NCBI GenBank assembly: GCA_003133815.1
Contig: PKZR01000348.1
Span: 235 to 5,966 of the forward strand
Direction of reading: 5' to 3'
DNA from: Limisphaerales bacterium
Lineage (GTDB): Bacteria; Verrucomicrobiota; Verrucomicrobiia; Limisphaerales; UBA11358
Length of the DNA stretch: 5,732 nucleotides
Shown here: one piece after another, positions 1-5,732 of the stretch
Layout of the letters: every line of letters starts with the position of its first letter
Position numbering within the stretch: the first letter of the stretch is position 1
Program-made: the position numbers and the translations under genes
The notes under the pieces: model-generated
Told to the model about the DNA's origin: nothing
Databases searched by the model: none
What the model saw: the letters and a program-made list of their open reading frames with translations, nothing else

Positions 1-507
1 CTTTTGGGCAACGAGTTTCTCGAAGAGTTTTATCCGGCCGCCGAGGCCAACCGCGCGCGCAAGACACACCTCGAAGGCATCATCGGTTTCTTTCCGTGGA
101 TGGCGACGGTGGATGCGTTTCAGCACTGGATTTACACGCACGCCGGCCACTCGCGCGCCGAGCGCAAGGCGGCTTATCTACAACTCATGGACCGCTTCGG
201 CGGCGACGTGGATTATTCCAGCTTCGAGGAAGTTCGTGCGCACTCATGGCACCGGCAGCTTCATATTTTTCTGCACCCGTTTTATTACGTTGAATACGGC
301 ATCGCGCAGCTCGGCGCGCTGCAGGTGTGGGCCAATTCGCGGCGCGACAAGGTGAAGGCGCTGGCCGACTACAAAAAATCCCTGGCGCTCGGCGGCTCGC
401 GTCCGCTGCCGGAATTATTTGCGGCGGCGGGCTGCAAATTTCAATTTGACGCCACCACCATCAAGCCGCTGATTCAATTGGCGAGCACCGAGCTGAAAAA
501 ATTGTAA
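1..507 (+). CDS. M3 family oligoendopeptidase (PepF-like), C-terminal part only
   Basis: This is the C-terminal end of a zinc metallopeptidase of family M3, which cleaves short peptides, usually in the cytoplasm. The frame is open from the first base, so the gene begins upstream; the TTG at 4 is an internal leucine codon, not a start. The reading frame ends with TAA at 505-507. Recognisable family blocks are FFPWMATVDAFQHWIYTH (codons near 88-141) and the HIF..PFYYVEYGIAQLGALQVW block (about 265-330). The latter's His and Tyr residues belong to the conserved C-terminal substrate-binding part of oligoendopeptidases. The catalytic HExxH motif and its downstream Glu lie outside the window, so activity cannot be judged. 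The gene converges on the minus-strand response regulator at 578-1924. Assignment to M3/PepF is firm; the exact subgroup is not. Confidence 0.88.
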   Translation, partial: LLGNEFLEEFYPAAEANRARKTHLEGIIGFFPWMATVDAFQHWIYTHAGHSRAERKAAYLQLMDRFGGDVDYSSFEEVRAHSWHRQLHIFLHPFYYVEYGIAQLGALQVWANSRRDKVKALADYKKSLALGGSRPLPELFAAAGCKFQFDATTIKPLIQLASTELKKL

Positions 508-577
508 ATTTTGAAATTTTAATTCTTGGTTAAAGGACAGATCGTTCGCTGGAACTTAAAACTAAAAAATTAAAAAA
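508..577. other. AT-rich spacer between convergent genes
   Basis: These 70 bp lie between the stop codons of the plus-strand peptidase and the minus-strand response regulator. The stretch is dominated by A and T, unlike the coding sequence around it. On the minus strand two runs of six T follow the regulator's TAG (about 563-577). The only GC-containing hairpin I find is weak: a 4-bp stem GTTC (544-547) with GAAC (552-555) and a 4-base loop. A bidirectional termination zone would be expected here, but there is no strong intrinsic terminator, so this is recorded as a spacer and not as a terminator. Confidence 0.4.
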
Positions 578-1924
578 CTACGTTTCAATCCCGTAAGCTT
601 TAATCTTGTTGTAAAGCGTCTGGCGTCCGATGCCGAGGCGTTTGGCGGTTTCGAGCTTGTTTCCTTTGGTTTCCTTGAGGATCTGCTTGATGGCGTTGCG
701 CTCGACACCTTCAAGGAGCGTGAAGCTGGAATCGAATTCGCCAGTGGAGACGATGCTGGTATTGACGTTCGTGACGGAAAAATCGGAGGCCCTCACTTCG
801 TCGCCTTCGCAAAGCAGGACGGCACGCTGGATTTCGTTCTGCAACTGCCGGATGTTGCCCGGCCAGTCATACGAGGTGAGGCGTTCCTTGGCGTCGATGG
901 AAAAATTGCGGACTGGGCTGTTGGCCTGCGCGGCGAAACGCTTCAAAAATGAATCAGCCAGCGGCATGATGTCGTCGCGACGATCGCGCAGCGGAGGCAG
1001 GTGAATGGAAATCGCGCTGATGCGGTAAAATAAATCGTCGCGCAATTTCCCCTCCTTGATGGCAATTTCGGGATTGCGGTTGGTCGCGGCGATGATGCGG
1101 CATTTGGTTTTGTAGCTTGTCTTTCCGCCGACGGGGCGAACCTCCTGATCCTGTAGAATGCGGAGCAGCTTGCTTTGCGTTTCAACGGGCATCTCGGAAA
1201 TTTCGTCAAGAAACAACGTGCCCTCCTCGGCCACGCGGAAAAGGCCGTCGCGGTCCGAGTTCGCGCCGGTGAACGCACCTTTTACGTAGCCGAACAATTC
1301 GCTTTCGATGAGCTCGCGGGGCAGAGCGGCGCAGTTGATCTTGATGAGTTTGTTTTTCGCGCGCGGACTCAGCGTGTGGATGAGGTCGGCGACGACCTCC
1401 TTGCCCGTGCCGCTTTCTCCGGTGATCAGGACCGTGACGTCACTGGGTGCGACGCGTTCTACGGTGCGGAGAACGCCGCGCATGGACTGGCTGTGAAAAA
1501 TGGGAGAAATGCCGCCGCCGCTCGTCAGTGCCTCTCGCAACGACTTGGTTTCCGCCCGCAGGGTTTTGTGATCCAGCGCCCGCTCGACGGTTACCTGTAG
1601 ATTTGCAAATTCAAATGGCTTGCTTAAAAAATGAAACGCGCCTTGTTTGGTGGCTTCGAGCGCGGCCTCCACGGTGGCGTTTCCCGTCAGCACGATGACT
1701 TCTGTTTCCGGCCAGTTTCTTTTGATCATCGGAAGCAGCTCCAGTCCGTTTGCATCGCCTAGGTGGAGGTCGAGCAGAACCACATCGGGTGCCTCGCCGG
1801 TGAATGAGCGTCTGAGAGATGTTCCGCTGGCAACTTCGGAAACTCGATAAGAGCCGGTCAGAACGGCGTTCAATACGCCGCGGATTTCAGCGTCGTCTTC
1901 GACAATAAGAATCTGCTTGTTCAT
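578..1924 (-). CDS. NtrC-family sigma-54-dependent response regulator
   Basis: This 448-residue protein has the complete three-domain layout of NtrC/AtoC/ZraR-type activators. Residues 1-120 are a receiver domain with acidic D10 and D11, phospho-acceptor D52, T80 and K102. Residues about 140-375 are the AAA+ sigma-54 interaction domain, with Walker A GESGTGKE (169-176), an intact GAFTGA loop (216-221) that contacts sigma-54, Walker B GTLFLDEI (235-242) and the LRDDLFYR arginine segment (294-301). Residues about 410-448 are a Fis-type helix-turn-helix (ETAKRLGIGRQTLYNKI). It should therefore activate RpoN promoters when phosphorylated. Its ATG overlaps the TGA of the C26 hydrolase gene as ATGA (1921-1924), so translation is probably coupled. 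There is no Shine-Dalgarno sequence. No histidine kinase is adjacent, and I find no -24/-12 (GG-N10-GC) site in the intergenic gaps. The target genes are unknown, and the family does not reveal the signal. Confidence 0.96.
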   Translation of the reverse strand: MNKQILIVEDDAEIRGVLNAVLTGSYRVSEVASGTSLRRSFTGEAPDVVLLDLHLGDANGLELLPMIKRNWPETEVIVLTGNATVEAALEATKQGAFHFLSKPFEFANLQVTVERALDHKTLRAETKSLREALTSGGGISPIFHSQSMRGVLRTVERVAPSDVTVLITGESGTGKEVVADLIHTLSPRAKNKLIKINCAALPRELIESELFGYVKGAFTGANSDRDGLFRVAEEGTLFLDEISEMPVETQSKLLRILQDQEVRPVGGKTSYKTKCRIIAATNRNPEIAIKEGKLRDDLFYRISAISIHLPPLRDRRDDIMPLADSFLKRFAAQANSPVRNFSIDAKERLTSYDWPGNIRQLQNEIQRAVLLCEGDEVRASDFSVTNVNTSIVSTGEFDSSFTLLEGVERNAIKQILKETKGNKLETAKRLGIGRQTLYNKIKAYGIET

Positions 1925-2691
1925 AAATCGCGATTTCTGAAGCAGGCTTTAACAAAACTGGAAAAAATAGCGCGGTGTTCCGCGAATTTTTCCGCCAACC
2001 GTTCGGGATGGAACTGCACACCCAGCAAAAACGGCATTTTCATTGACTCGCCTCGCTTTAATTCCATTGCTTCCACAATCCCGTCACTGCTTCGGGCCGT
2101 CGCCTGCAACGGCCCGGCGGTCTTCAAAACTGCCTGATGATGAGAACTGTTCACTCCCAGCACCTGCTTGCCCGTAATCTTGGCGAGCAGCGAGTCTGCT
2201 GTCAACGCCACTTCATGCACCAGTTCTCCCGCCATATCCAGCCGCTGATGGTTCAACGAGCCGGGAACTTGCAGGCGGATGTCTGCGATCAACTGTCCGC
2301 CAAGCGCAATGTTAAGCAGTTGATGTCCGCGACAAATTGCCAGCAACGGCTTGTGCTGACGGAAAACTTCGTCAATCAAAACCAGTTCGAGCAGGTCGCG
2401 TTTGCCGCCGTCGGGAGATGGCTCGATGGTCTGCCGGATCGCAAGCGGCAGTTTCTTTGTGTAAAGACCAGGATTGATGTCGTCGCCGCCCGTCAGCAGA
2501 ACGCCGTCCACGCGCCGGACGATTTCTGCGAGGATTTTCCGGTCGGGCGAAATCGGAGCGGTGATGGGAATGCCGCCGGCCTGAATCACGGCATTTTCAT
2601 ATTTGATGGAAAGACTGGCGGATAAATCGTGGAATTCGACTCCGCTTTTCTCGGTGCTCGGCGTGATGAGAATCAAAGGCAGTCTGGACAT
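1921..2691 (-). CDS. Gamma-glutamyl-gamma-aminobutyrate hydrolase family protein (peptidase C26, class I GATase-like)
   Basis: This 256-residue cytoplasmic enzyme belongs to the PuuD-like C26 family, whose characterised members hydrolyse gamma-glutamyl amide bonds, for example gamma-Glu-GABA in putrescine breakdown. Family marks are LLTGGDDINPGLY (65-77), the nucleophile elbow AICRGHQLLN with C120, the NSSHHQAV block, and the catalytic pair H228 and E230 in GVQFHPER. The Cys-His-Glu triad is therefore intact, and the length is typical (about 250). The ATG at 2689-2691 is the natural start, because ITPS follows directly as the first beta strand; there is no Shine-Dalgarno sequence in front of it. 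The stop codon overlaps the start of the sigma-54 regulator gene by 4 bp, making a two-gene unit. No other putrescine or GABA genes are nearby, so the substrate is unproven and I give no symbol. A different gamma-glutamyl amide or amidotransferase role is possible. Confidence 0.93.
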   Translation of the reverse strand: MSRLPLILITPSTEKSGVEFHDLSASLSIKYENAVIQAGGIPITAPISPDRKILAEIVRRVDGVLLTGGDDINPGLYTKKLPLAIRQTIEPSPDGGKRDLLELVLIDEVFRQHKPLLAICRGHQLLNIALGGQLIADIRLQVPGSLNHQRLDMAGELVHEVALTADSLLAKITGKQVLGVNSSHHQAVLKTAGPLQATARSSDGIVEAMELKRGESMKMPFLLGVQFHPERLAEKFAEHRAIFSSFVKACFRNRDL

Positions 2692-2693
2692 CG

Positions 2694-2725
2694 TGCGGAA
2701 ATGTAAAACAACCTGCGAAAAATGT
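2694..2725 (-). repeat. Short imperfect direct repeat upstream of the C26 hydrolase gene
   Basis: Two near-identical minus-strand words, ACATTTTTCGCA (2725-2714) and ACATTTCCGCA (2704-2694), lie in direct orientation with starts 21 bases apart and ends 20 apart, about two helical turns. One overlaps the candidate -35 box and the other the candidate -10 box. That is a layout seen for operator sites, but two copies of an 11-12 base word in an AT-rich gap may be chance. Confidence 0.3.
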
Positions 2726-2728
2726 CAG
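2700..2728 (-). promoter_or_regulatory. Candidate sigma-70-type promoter for the C26 hydrolase/regulator pair
   Basis: On the minus strand CTGACA (2728-2723, 5 of 6 to the -35 consensus) and TACATT (2705-2700, 4 of 6 to the -10 consensus) are separated by exactly 17 bases. The -10 box ends 8 bases before the ATG at 2691, so transcripts would start at or within a few bases of the start codon. It lies in the 85-bp gap that separates this gene from the GH105 gene. This rests on consensus matching by eye only. Confidence 0.3.
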
Positions 2729-2776
2729 CGGAAAACACGCGCGACAAAGTTGAGGTTTGAAAATAATCGCGGTTTT

Positions 2777-3826
2777 CTAATTTTTCAGCAATGCCCAGGC
2801 GCACCATAGGATTGGCGCTTCGCCGTGCGGATCGCCGACGGCGCGCGGTCGGTCCAGATAATATTGCGTGTCGTCTTTTTGATTCGTGCCAATGCAGACA
2901 TCGCGGACGTTGCCGTCGGGATTGATTTTACCGCACAGGCCGATCCAGCCGCGTCTTGCCACGTCGCCATAGCTCGCGTCGAGCCAGCCATGTTGCACGC
3001 CGGTGATCAATGCGTAGGTGAACATGCCCGTGCAGCTCGTTTCGTCCCACGCCTGCGGATTGTCCACGAGCTGACGCCAGAGGCCGGATGGCGCTTGATA
3101 AGTTTTCAGCGCGCCCATCATTTTTTTGTAGCCGTCCATGAGCCGCGCGTATTTTGGATGGTCGGGCGGGAGTGAACTCAACACTTCCGCGAGCGCGACG
3201 GCGAACCAGCCGTTGCCGCGCCCCCAAAAATGGTGGCTCACGTCGGCGTGAAAGAACAACCCGTTGGGCTGCTGCAATTTGTCGAGGTAGGCGGCGAGTT
3301 CGGTGGCGGCGTGGTCGGCGTATTTTGGGTCGTGCGTCGCGCGATATGCCTGAATCTGCAAAATGCCGACCATGAAACAGTCGTCCACCCAGTAGCGCGA
3401 TTCTCGGGCGGTGCCGTCGGGCAGGGGATTTTCCCATTGTTCGTCTGCCTTTTGCAATCCGAGCGCGAGATAATTGGTGTCGCTGTTTAGCAAATAGATT
3501 TCCAGTGGCAACGCACCGAAGACGTGGAAATCAACATGCCGGTTGGTCGCAATCATCGTGCCACCTTCCGGTTTGATGATGAAAGCGTAACGGTCAATCA
3601 GCTTTTGCTCAAGAGCCCTGTCGTCCGCGCCATCGGCAAATCGCAACGCGCCGAATCCCATGCAGACTTCGGGATAGACAATTTTCCCGTCGATTTTATA
3701 GACGGGCCTGTTCAGCAGATTGCGGGCGACTTTTTCGCCGACGGTTTTCGGATTCGTTGATGCGCAGCCAGTGATTAAAATTGCGCCAAGTGAAAACACG
3801 AAGGCGTGTAAAATGGATTTGTGCAT
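2777..3826 (-). CDS. Glycoside hydrolase family 88/105 lipoprotein (unsaturated uronyl hydrolase-like)
   Basis: This 349-residue protein is a member of the GH88/GH105 (alpha/alpha)6-barrel group. Characterised members remove unsaturated uronic acid residues, made by polysaccharide lyases, from rhamnogalacturonan or related oligosaccharides. Family blocks are RYWVDDCFM (144-152), WGRGNGWFAVALAEVL (201-216), WDETSCTGMFTYA (260-272) and, near the end, YYLDRPRAVGDPHGEAPILW. D148 (W-x-D) is the likely general acid/base by comparison with YteR-type enzymes. The N-terminus is a lipoprotein signal: basic start, hydrophobic stretch 5-19, lipobox LITGC with C21, then Ala-Ser. A membrane-anchored, periplasmic or outer-membrane place is therefore expected. 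The length fits the family. The start codon is supported by this signal peptide. It lies 49 bp after the 90-residue gene. No lyase, transporter or other sugar gene is next to it, so the actual substrate is open. Confidence 0.93.
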   Translation of the reverse strand: MHKSILHAFVFSLGAILITGCASTNPKTVGEKVARNLLNRPVYKIDGKIVYPEVCMGFGALRFADGADDRALEQKLIDRYAFIIKPEGGTMIATNRHVDFHVFGALPLEIYLLNSDTNYLALGLQKADEQWENPLPDGTARESRYWVDDCFMVGILQIQAYRATHDPKYADHAATELAAYLDKLQQPNGLFFHADVSHHFWGRGNGWFAVALAEVLSSLPPDHPKYARLMDGYKKMMGALKTYQAPSGLWRQLVDNPQAWDETSCTGMFTYALITGVQHGWLDASYGDVARRGWIGLCGKINPDGNVRDVCIGTNQKDDTQYYLDRPRAVGDPHGEAPILWCAWALLKN

Positions 3827-3875
3827 GGGATTTTTCTACCCAGATTCCGTCCGTTTGTCCAATGAAGTTTACGCG

Positions 3876-4148
3876 TCAAATTTCCGCGTCGGGAAACCGT
3901 TCGCGAATCCGCTGGCGGACGCGCTCCTCGTGTTCCGGCTGCAGACGGCGGCGCGTGATGAGGCGCTGCACGGCATCCAGCAGTTCCAGCCAGTCTTCCA
4001 AAGGCGGTTCGGGCACCGGCTGCCACTGGTCAAATCGCTTCGAGCGTTGGGAAAATTTCCACTCGCGGCTCACGCGCTGGGCGTTGACCTGGATTTTCTC
4101 GCCGTCCTCGGTGACGCGCTTCCAACTGATTTCAGCTTTTGTGGCCAT
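3876..4148 (-). CDS. Conserved-looking small protein of unknown function, 90 residues
   Basis: I do not recognise a named family. It is believed to be real because it fills the space between ispF (5-bp gap) and the GH105 gene (49-bp gap) on the same strand, and its composition is protein-like. It has no signal peptide or membrane segment, is very rich in charged residues, and has four tryptophans (W9, W30, W42, W53). Residues 6-37 alternate polar and hydrophobic residues as in a beta hairpin or small sheet (EISWKRV, then REWKFSQR). A proline-rich turn PVPEPPLEDW (44-53) leads into a probable helix (LELLDAVQRLITRRR), and a second, arginine-rich helix ends at RERFP. A cytoplasmic nucleic-acid- or protein-binding role would fit the charge but is a guess. 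I have an impression of similar proteins in Verrucomicrobiota; that is memory, not a search. Confidence 0.78.
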   Translation of the reverse strand: MATKAEISWKRVTEDGEKIQVNAQRVSREWKFSQRSKRFDQWQPVPEPPLEDWLELLDAVQRLITRRRLQPEHEERVRQRIRERFPDAEI

Positions 4149-4153
4149 TAAAA

Positions 4154-4633
4154 TTATTCAGGCAAATTCACGCTCGCCACAGCCATCGCAGCGATGCCTT
4201 CCTCGCGGCCTATGAACCCCATCAGCTCGTTTGTCGTCGCCTTGATGCCCACCTGGGCTTCGCGCAAACCAAGGGCGTCGGCGATGCACTTTTTCATCGC
4301 GGCAATGTGCGGATAAATCTTCGGGGCCTGGGCGATGACCGTGGCGTCCACGTTCACGATCTTGCCGCTGCGTTGGAGAACCTGTCGCGAGGCTTCCTCC
4401 AGAAAGGTTTTGCTCGGCACACCGCGCCAGCGCGGGTCGGTGTTCGGGAAAAAATGGCCGATGTCCGGTTCGCCGAGCGCGCCGAGGAGCGCATCGCAGA
4501 TGGCGTGCATGAGCGCGTCGGCATCCGAATGTCCGTCGAGACCCTTCGTGTGCGGTATATCTACGCCGCCAAGGATGAGCTTACGCCCTGCGACCAATTG
4601 ATGAACGTCATAGCCGATGCCAACGTGAACCAT
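4154..4633 (-). CDS. ispF: 2-C-methyl-D-erythritol 2,4-cyclodiphosphate synthase
   Basis: IspF makes the cyclic diphosphate 2-C-methyl-D-erythritol 2,4-cyclodiphosphate from CDP-ME 2-phosphate, releasing CMP, in the MEP isoprenoid pathway. It acts as a cytoplasmic homotrimer. At 159 residues it has the standard length. The metal ligands are visible as D9 and H11 in GIGYDVHQL and H43 in GHSDADALMHAICDALLGA. The FFPNTDP segment (61-67) and the C-terminal substrate loop KATTNELMGFIGREEG, with T133, T134 and E136, are intact. The start at 4631-4633 is fixed by the family N-terminus (short strand before GYDVH); no Shine-Dalgarno sequence precedes it. It follows the sensor kinase by 35 bp and precedes the 90-residue gene by 5 bp. 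IspD, often its neighbour or fusion partner, is not in the window. Confidence 0.97.
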   Translation of the reverse strand: MVHVGIGYDVHQLVAGRKLILGGVDIPHTKGLDGHSDADALMHAICDALLGALGEPDIGHFFPNTDPRWRGVPSKTFLEEASRQVLQRSGKIVNVDATVIAQAPKIYPHIAAMKKCIADALGLREAQVGIKATTNELMGFIGREEGIAAMAVASVNLPE

Positions 4634-4638
4634 GCCGA

Positions 4639-4666
4639 ACTATAAACATTTTTGCGAGCCGACCAA
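4639..4666 (-). promoter_or_regulatory. Weak candidate promoter in front of ispF
   Basis: In the 35-bp gap between the kinase stop and the ispF start, the minus strand carries TATAGT (4644-4639, 5 of 6 to the -10 consensus), 16 bases after TTGGTC (4666-4661, a poor -35 with TTG conserved). The -10 box ends 5 bases before the ATG, which would give an almost leaderless ispF transcript. Read-through from the kinase gene is an equally good explanation. Confidence 0.22.
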
Positions 4667-4668
4667 GA

Positions 4669-5732
4669 TTATTTCAATGATGGCAGTGTGAAGAAGAATG
4701 TCGCGCCCTTGCCGAGTTCGCTTTTCACCCAGACTTCTCCGCCGTGTGCCTGCACGATGTGTTTCACGATTGAAAGGCCGAGTCCTGTGCCGCCCTGATC
4801 GCGTGAGCGCGCTTTGTCCACGCGGTAAAACCGCTCGAACACACGGTCGAGCGATTCGGGCGGAATTCCCGGACCATCGTCTTGCACGAAAATTTCCAAC
4901 TTGCCGTCGTCCATTATTTTTCCACCGACGGTGACGTGGCCTTGCGCACGGCCGTATTTGATCGCGTTGTCCACGAGGTTGGCGAGGACTTGTTCTAGCC
5001 GGTTTGAGTCGGCACTCGCAGTGAGTTCGGGCAACTGGCTGACCAGATCGATGTTTTTATTATCTGCAGGCGGTTTCAGGTCGGTGAAAACTTTTTCTAC
5101 GAGCGGGCGCAATTGCACCGGCTGCAGGTTCAGTTTGATCCGTTCGGATTCCAGGGCGGAAATTGTCAGCAAATCCTGGATGAGTAAATCTAGACGCTGC
5201 GTGTTGCGTTCGATGATTTTGAGAAAGCGCTCGGCGATGGCCGGATCGTTGCGCGCGCCGTCGAGCAATGTTTCAACGTAGCCCTTGATGAGCGAGAGCG
5301 GCGTGCGCAATTCGTGGCTGACATTGGCAACGAATTCCTGGCGCGTGCGTTCAAGCTGCTTGAGCCGCGTCAAATCATGGAAAACTAAAATCGTTCCTTC
5401 GCGCTCGCCGGCGGAATCGGTGATGACTGCGGCGTTGACCTGCAGCCAGCGTTCGCTCAAGTCCGGCAGCTTCAATTCGTAGTCGAGAACTTGCTTCTCA
5501 ACTTCGGCGCGCTCGACAAGGTCGGCGAGTTCATGGACGCGAAGCGCCTCCATCACGGTCTTGCCGCGCAGCTCAATCTTTAGGCCGAACAGATTCTTGA
5601 AGGCGCGATTGGCGAGGTAGATTTTCCGGTTGCGGTCGAGCAGCAGCAGACCTTCAAGCATGGAATTGAAGAGAACCTGCTGCTGCGCCTTGGCGTCAAT
5701 TGTCGTCTGTTGATGCCGCCGCTGGAAAGTTT
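4669..5732 (-). CDS. PAS-containing sensor histidine kinase (PhoR-like), N-terminus off the window
   Basis: This is the C-terminal part of a membrane-type sensor kinase that autophosphorylates on histidine and passes phosphate to a response regulator. The frame stays open through the window edge (about 23 codons before the ATG at 5661 encode a Gln-rich linker ending VLFNS), and that ATG sits inside the PAS domain start. The gene is therefore partial and 5661 is not the start. The order is: linker, PAS domain (about 5665-5365), HisKA with the phospho-accepting His at codon 5314-5316 (SHELRTP), then the ATPase domain with the N box LVDNAIKYG, G1 DDGPGI and G2 GGTGLGLSI. All catalytic boxes are intact. 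The arrangement resembles PhoR, which usually pairs with an OmpR/PhoB-type regulator encoded upstream, here out of view. Transmembrane and HAMP parts, if present, are also out of view. The gene lies 35 bp before ispF. Confidence 0.94.
   Translation of the reverse strand, partial: TFQRRHQQTTIDAKAQQQVLFNSMLEGLLLLDRNRKIYLANRAFKNLFGLKIELRGKTVMEALRVHELADLVERAEVEKQVLDYELKLPDLSERWLQVNAAVITDSAGEREGTILVFHDLTRLKQLERTRQEFVANVSHELRTPLSLIKGYVETLLDGARNDPAIAERFLKIIERNTQRLDLLIQDLLTISALESERIKLNLQPVQLRPLVEKVFTDLKPPADNKNIDLVSQLPELTASADSNRLEQVLANLVDNAIKYGRAQGHVTVGGKIMDDGKLEIFVQDDGPGIPPESLDRVFERFYRVDKARSRDQGGTGLGLSIVKHIVQAHGGEVWVKSELGKGATFFFTLPSLK

Noticed and set aside
544..555. Possible terminator hairpin between the convergent genes
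   Set aside because: The stem is only 4 bp with a 4-base loop, and there is no clean GC-rich stem followed by a T-run on either strand. It is described as an AT-rich spacer instead.
1925..1936. Perfect 12-bp palindrome AAATCGCGATTT just before the response regulator start
   Set aside because: It falls within the last codons of the C26 gene (Arg-Asn-Arg-Asp-Leu), and about one such perfect 12-bp palindrome is expected by chance in a window this size. A similar but imperfect word near 2763-2775 is too different to support a shared operator.
2137..2625. Long plus-strand open frame opposite the C26 gene (162 codons)
   Set aside because: It lies wholly inside a gene with intact catalytic motifs on the other strand and its translation shows no recognisable domain; it is a shadow of the real frame. 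The same applies to the plus-strand frames opposite the regulator, GH105, ispF and kinase genes.
2692..2776. A sigma-54 (-24/-12) promoter that would make the regulator unit self-activating
   Set aside because: I looked for GG-N10-GC on the minus strand here and in the other intergenic gaps and found none with acceptable surrounding bases.
5659..5661. ATG at 5661 as the start of a soluble 330-residue kinase
   Set aside because: The frame remains open to the window edge and the upstream codons encode a linker that runs naturally into the PAS domain; starting at this ATG would cut into the PAS domain.

Overview
The window looks like an ordinary chromosomal stretch of a Gram-negative-type bacterium with moderate to fairly high GC. 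My best guess is the Verrucomicrobiota. This is an inference from the gene mix (a sugar-degrading lipoprotein beside housekeeping genes), a small 90-residue protein of a type I associate with that phylum, and the general lack of Shine-Dalgarno sequences. It is not proven by any single marker. There are no RNA genes, CRISPR arrays, insertion sequences or phage genes that I can see.

Layout: positions 1-507 on the plus strand hold the C-terminal end of an M3-family oligoendopeptidase (PepF-like), whose start and zinc motif lie outside the window. A 70-bp AT-rich spacer separates it from six genes that all run on the minus strand. In their direction of transcription, from the right edge, these are: a PhoR-like PAS/HisKA/HATPase sensor kinase (N-terminus off the window), ispF of the MEP isoprenoid pathway, a 90-residue protein of unknown function, and a GH88/GH105 family lipoprotein. 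After an 85-bp gap come a class I glutamine-amidotransferase-like gamma-glutamyl hydrolase (peptidase C26) and an NtrC-type sigma-54-dependent response regulator. The last two overlap by 4 bp (ATGA).

How they fit together: the kinase, ispF, the 90-residue gene and the GH105 gene are close enough (35, 5 and 49 bp gaps) to share a transcript, but they have no obvious common pathway. The C26 hydrolase and the response regulator form a second, tightly coupled unit. It is the most suggestive association here, because it links a possible gamma-glutamyl amide hydrolase to a sigma-54 activator with no kinase next to it. I see no clearly novel system. The points worth a second look are this coupled pair, the 90-residue protein, and the promoter-like region in front of the C26 gene, which carries a near-repeat with 20-21-bp spacing.
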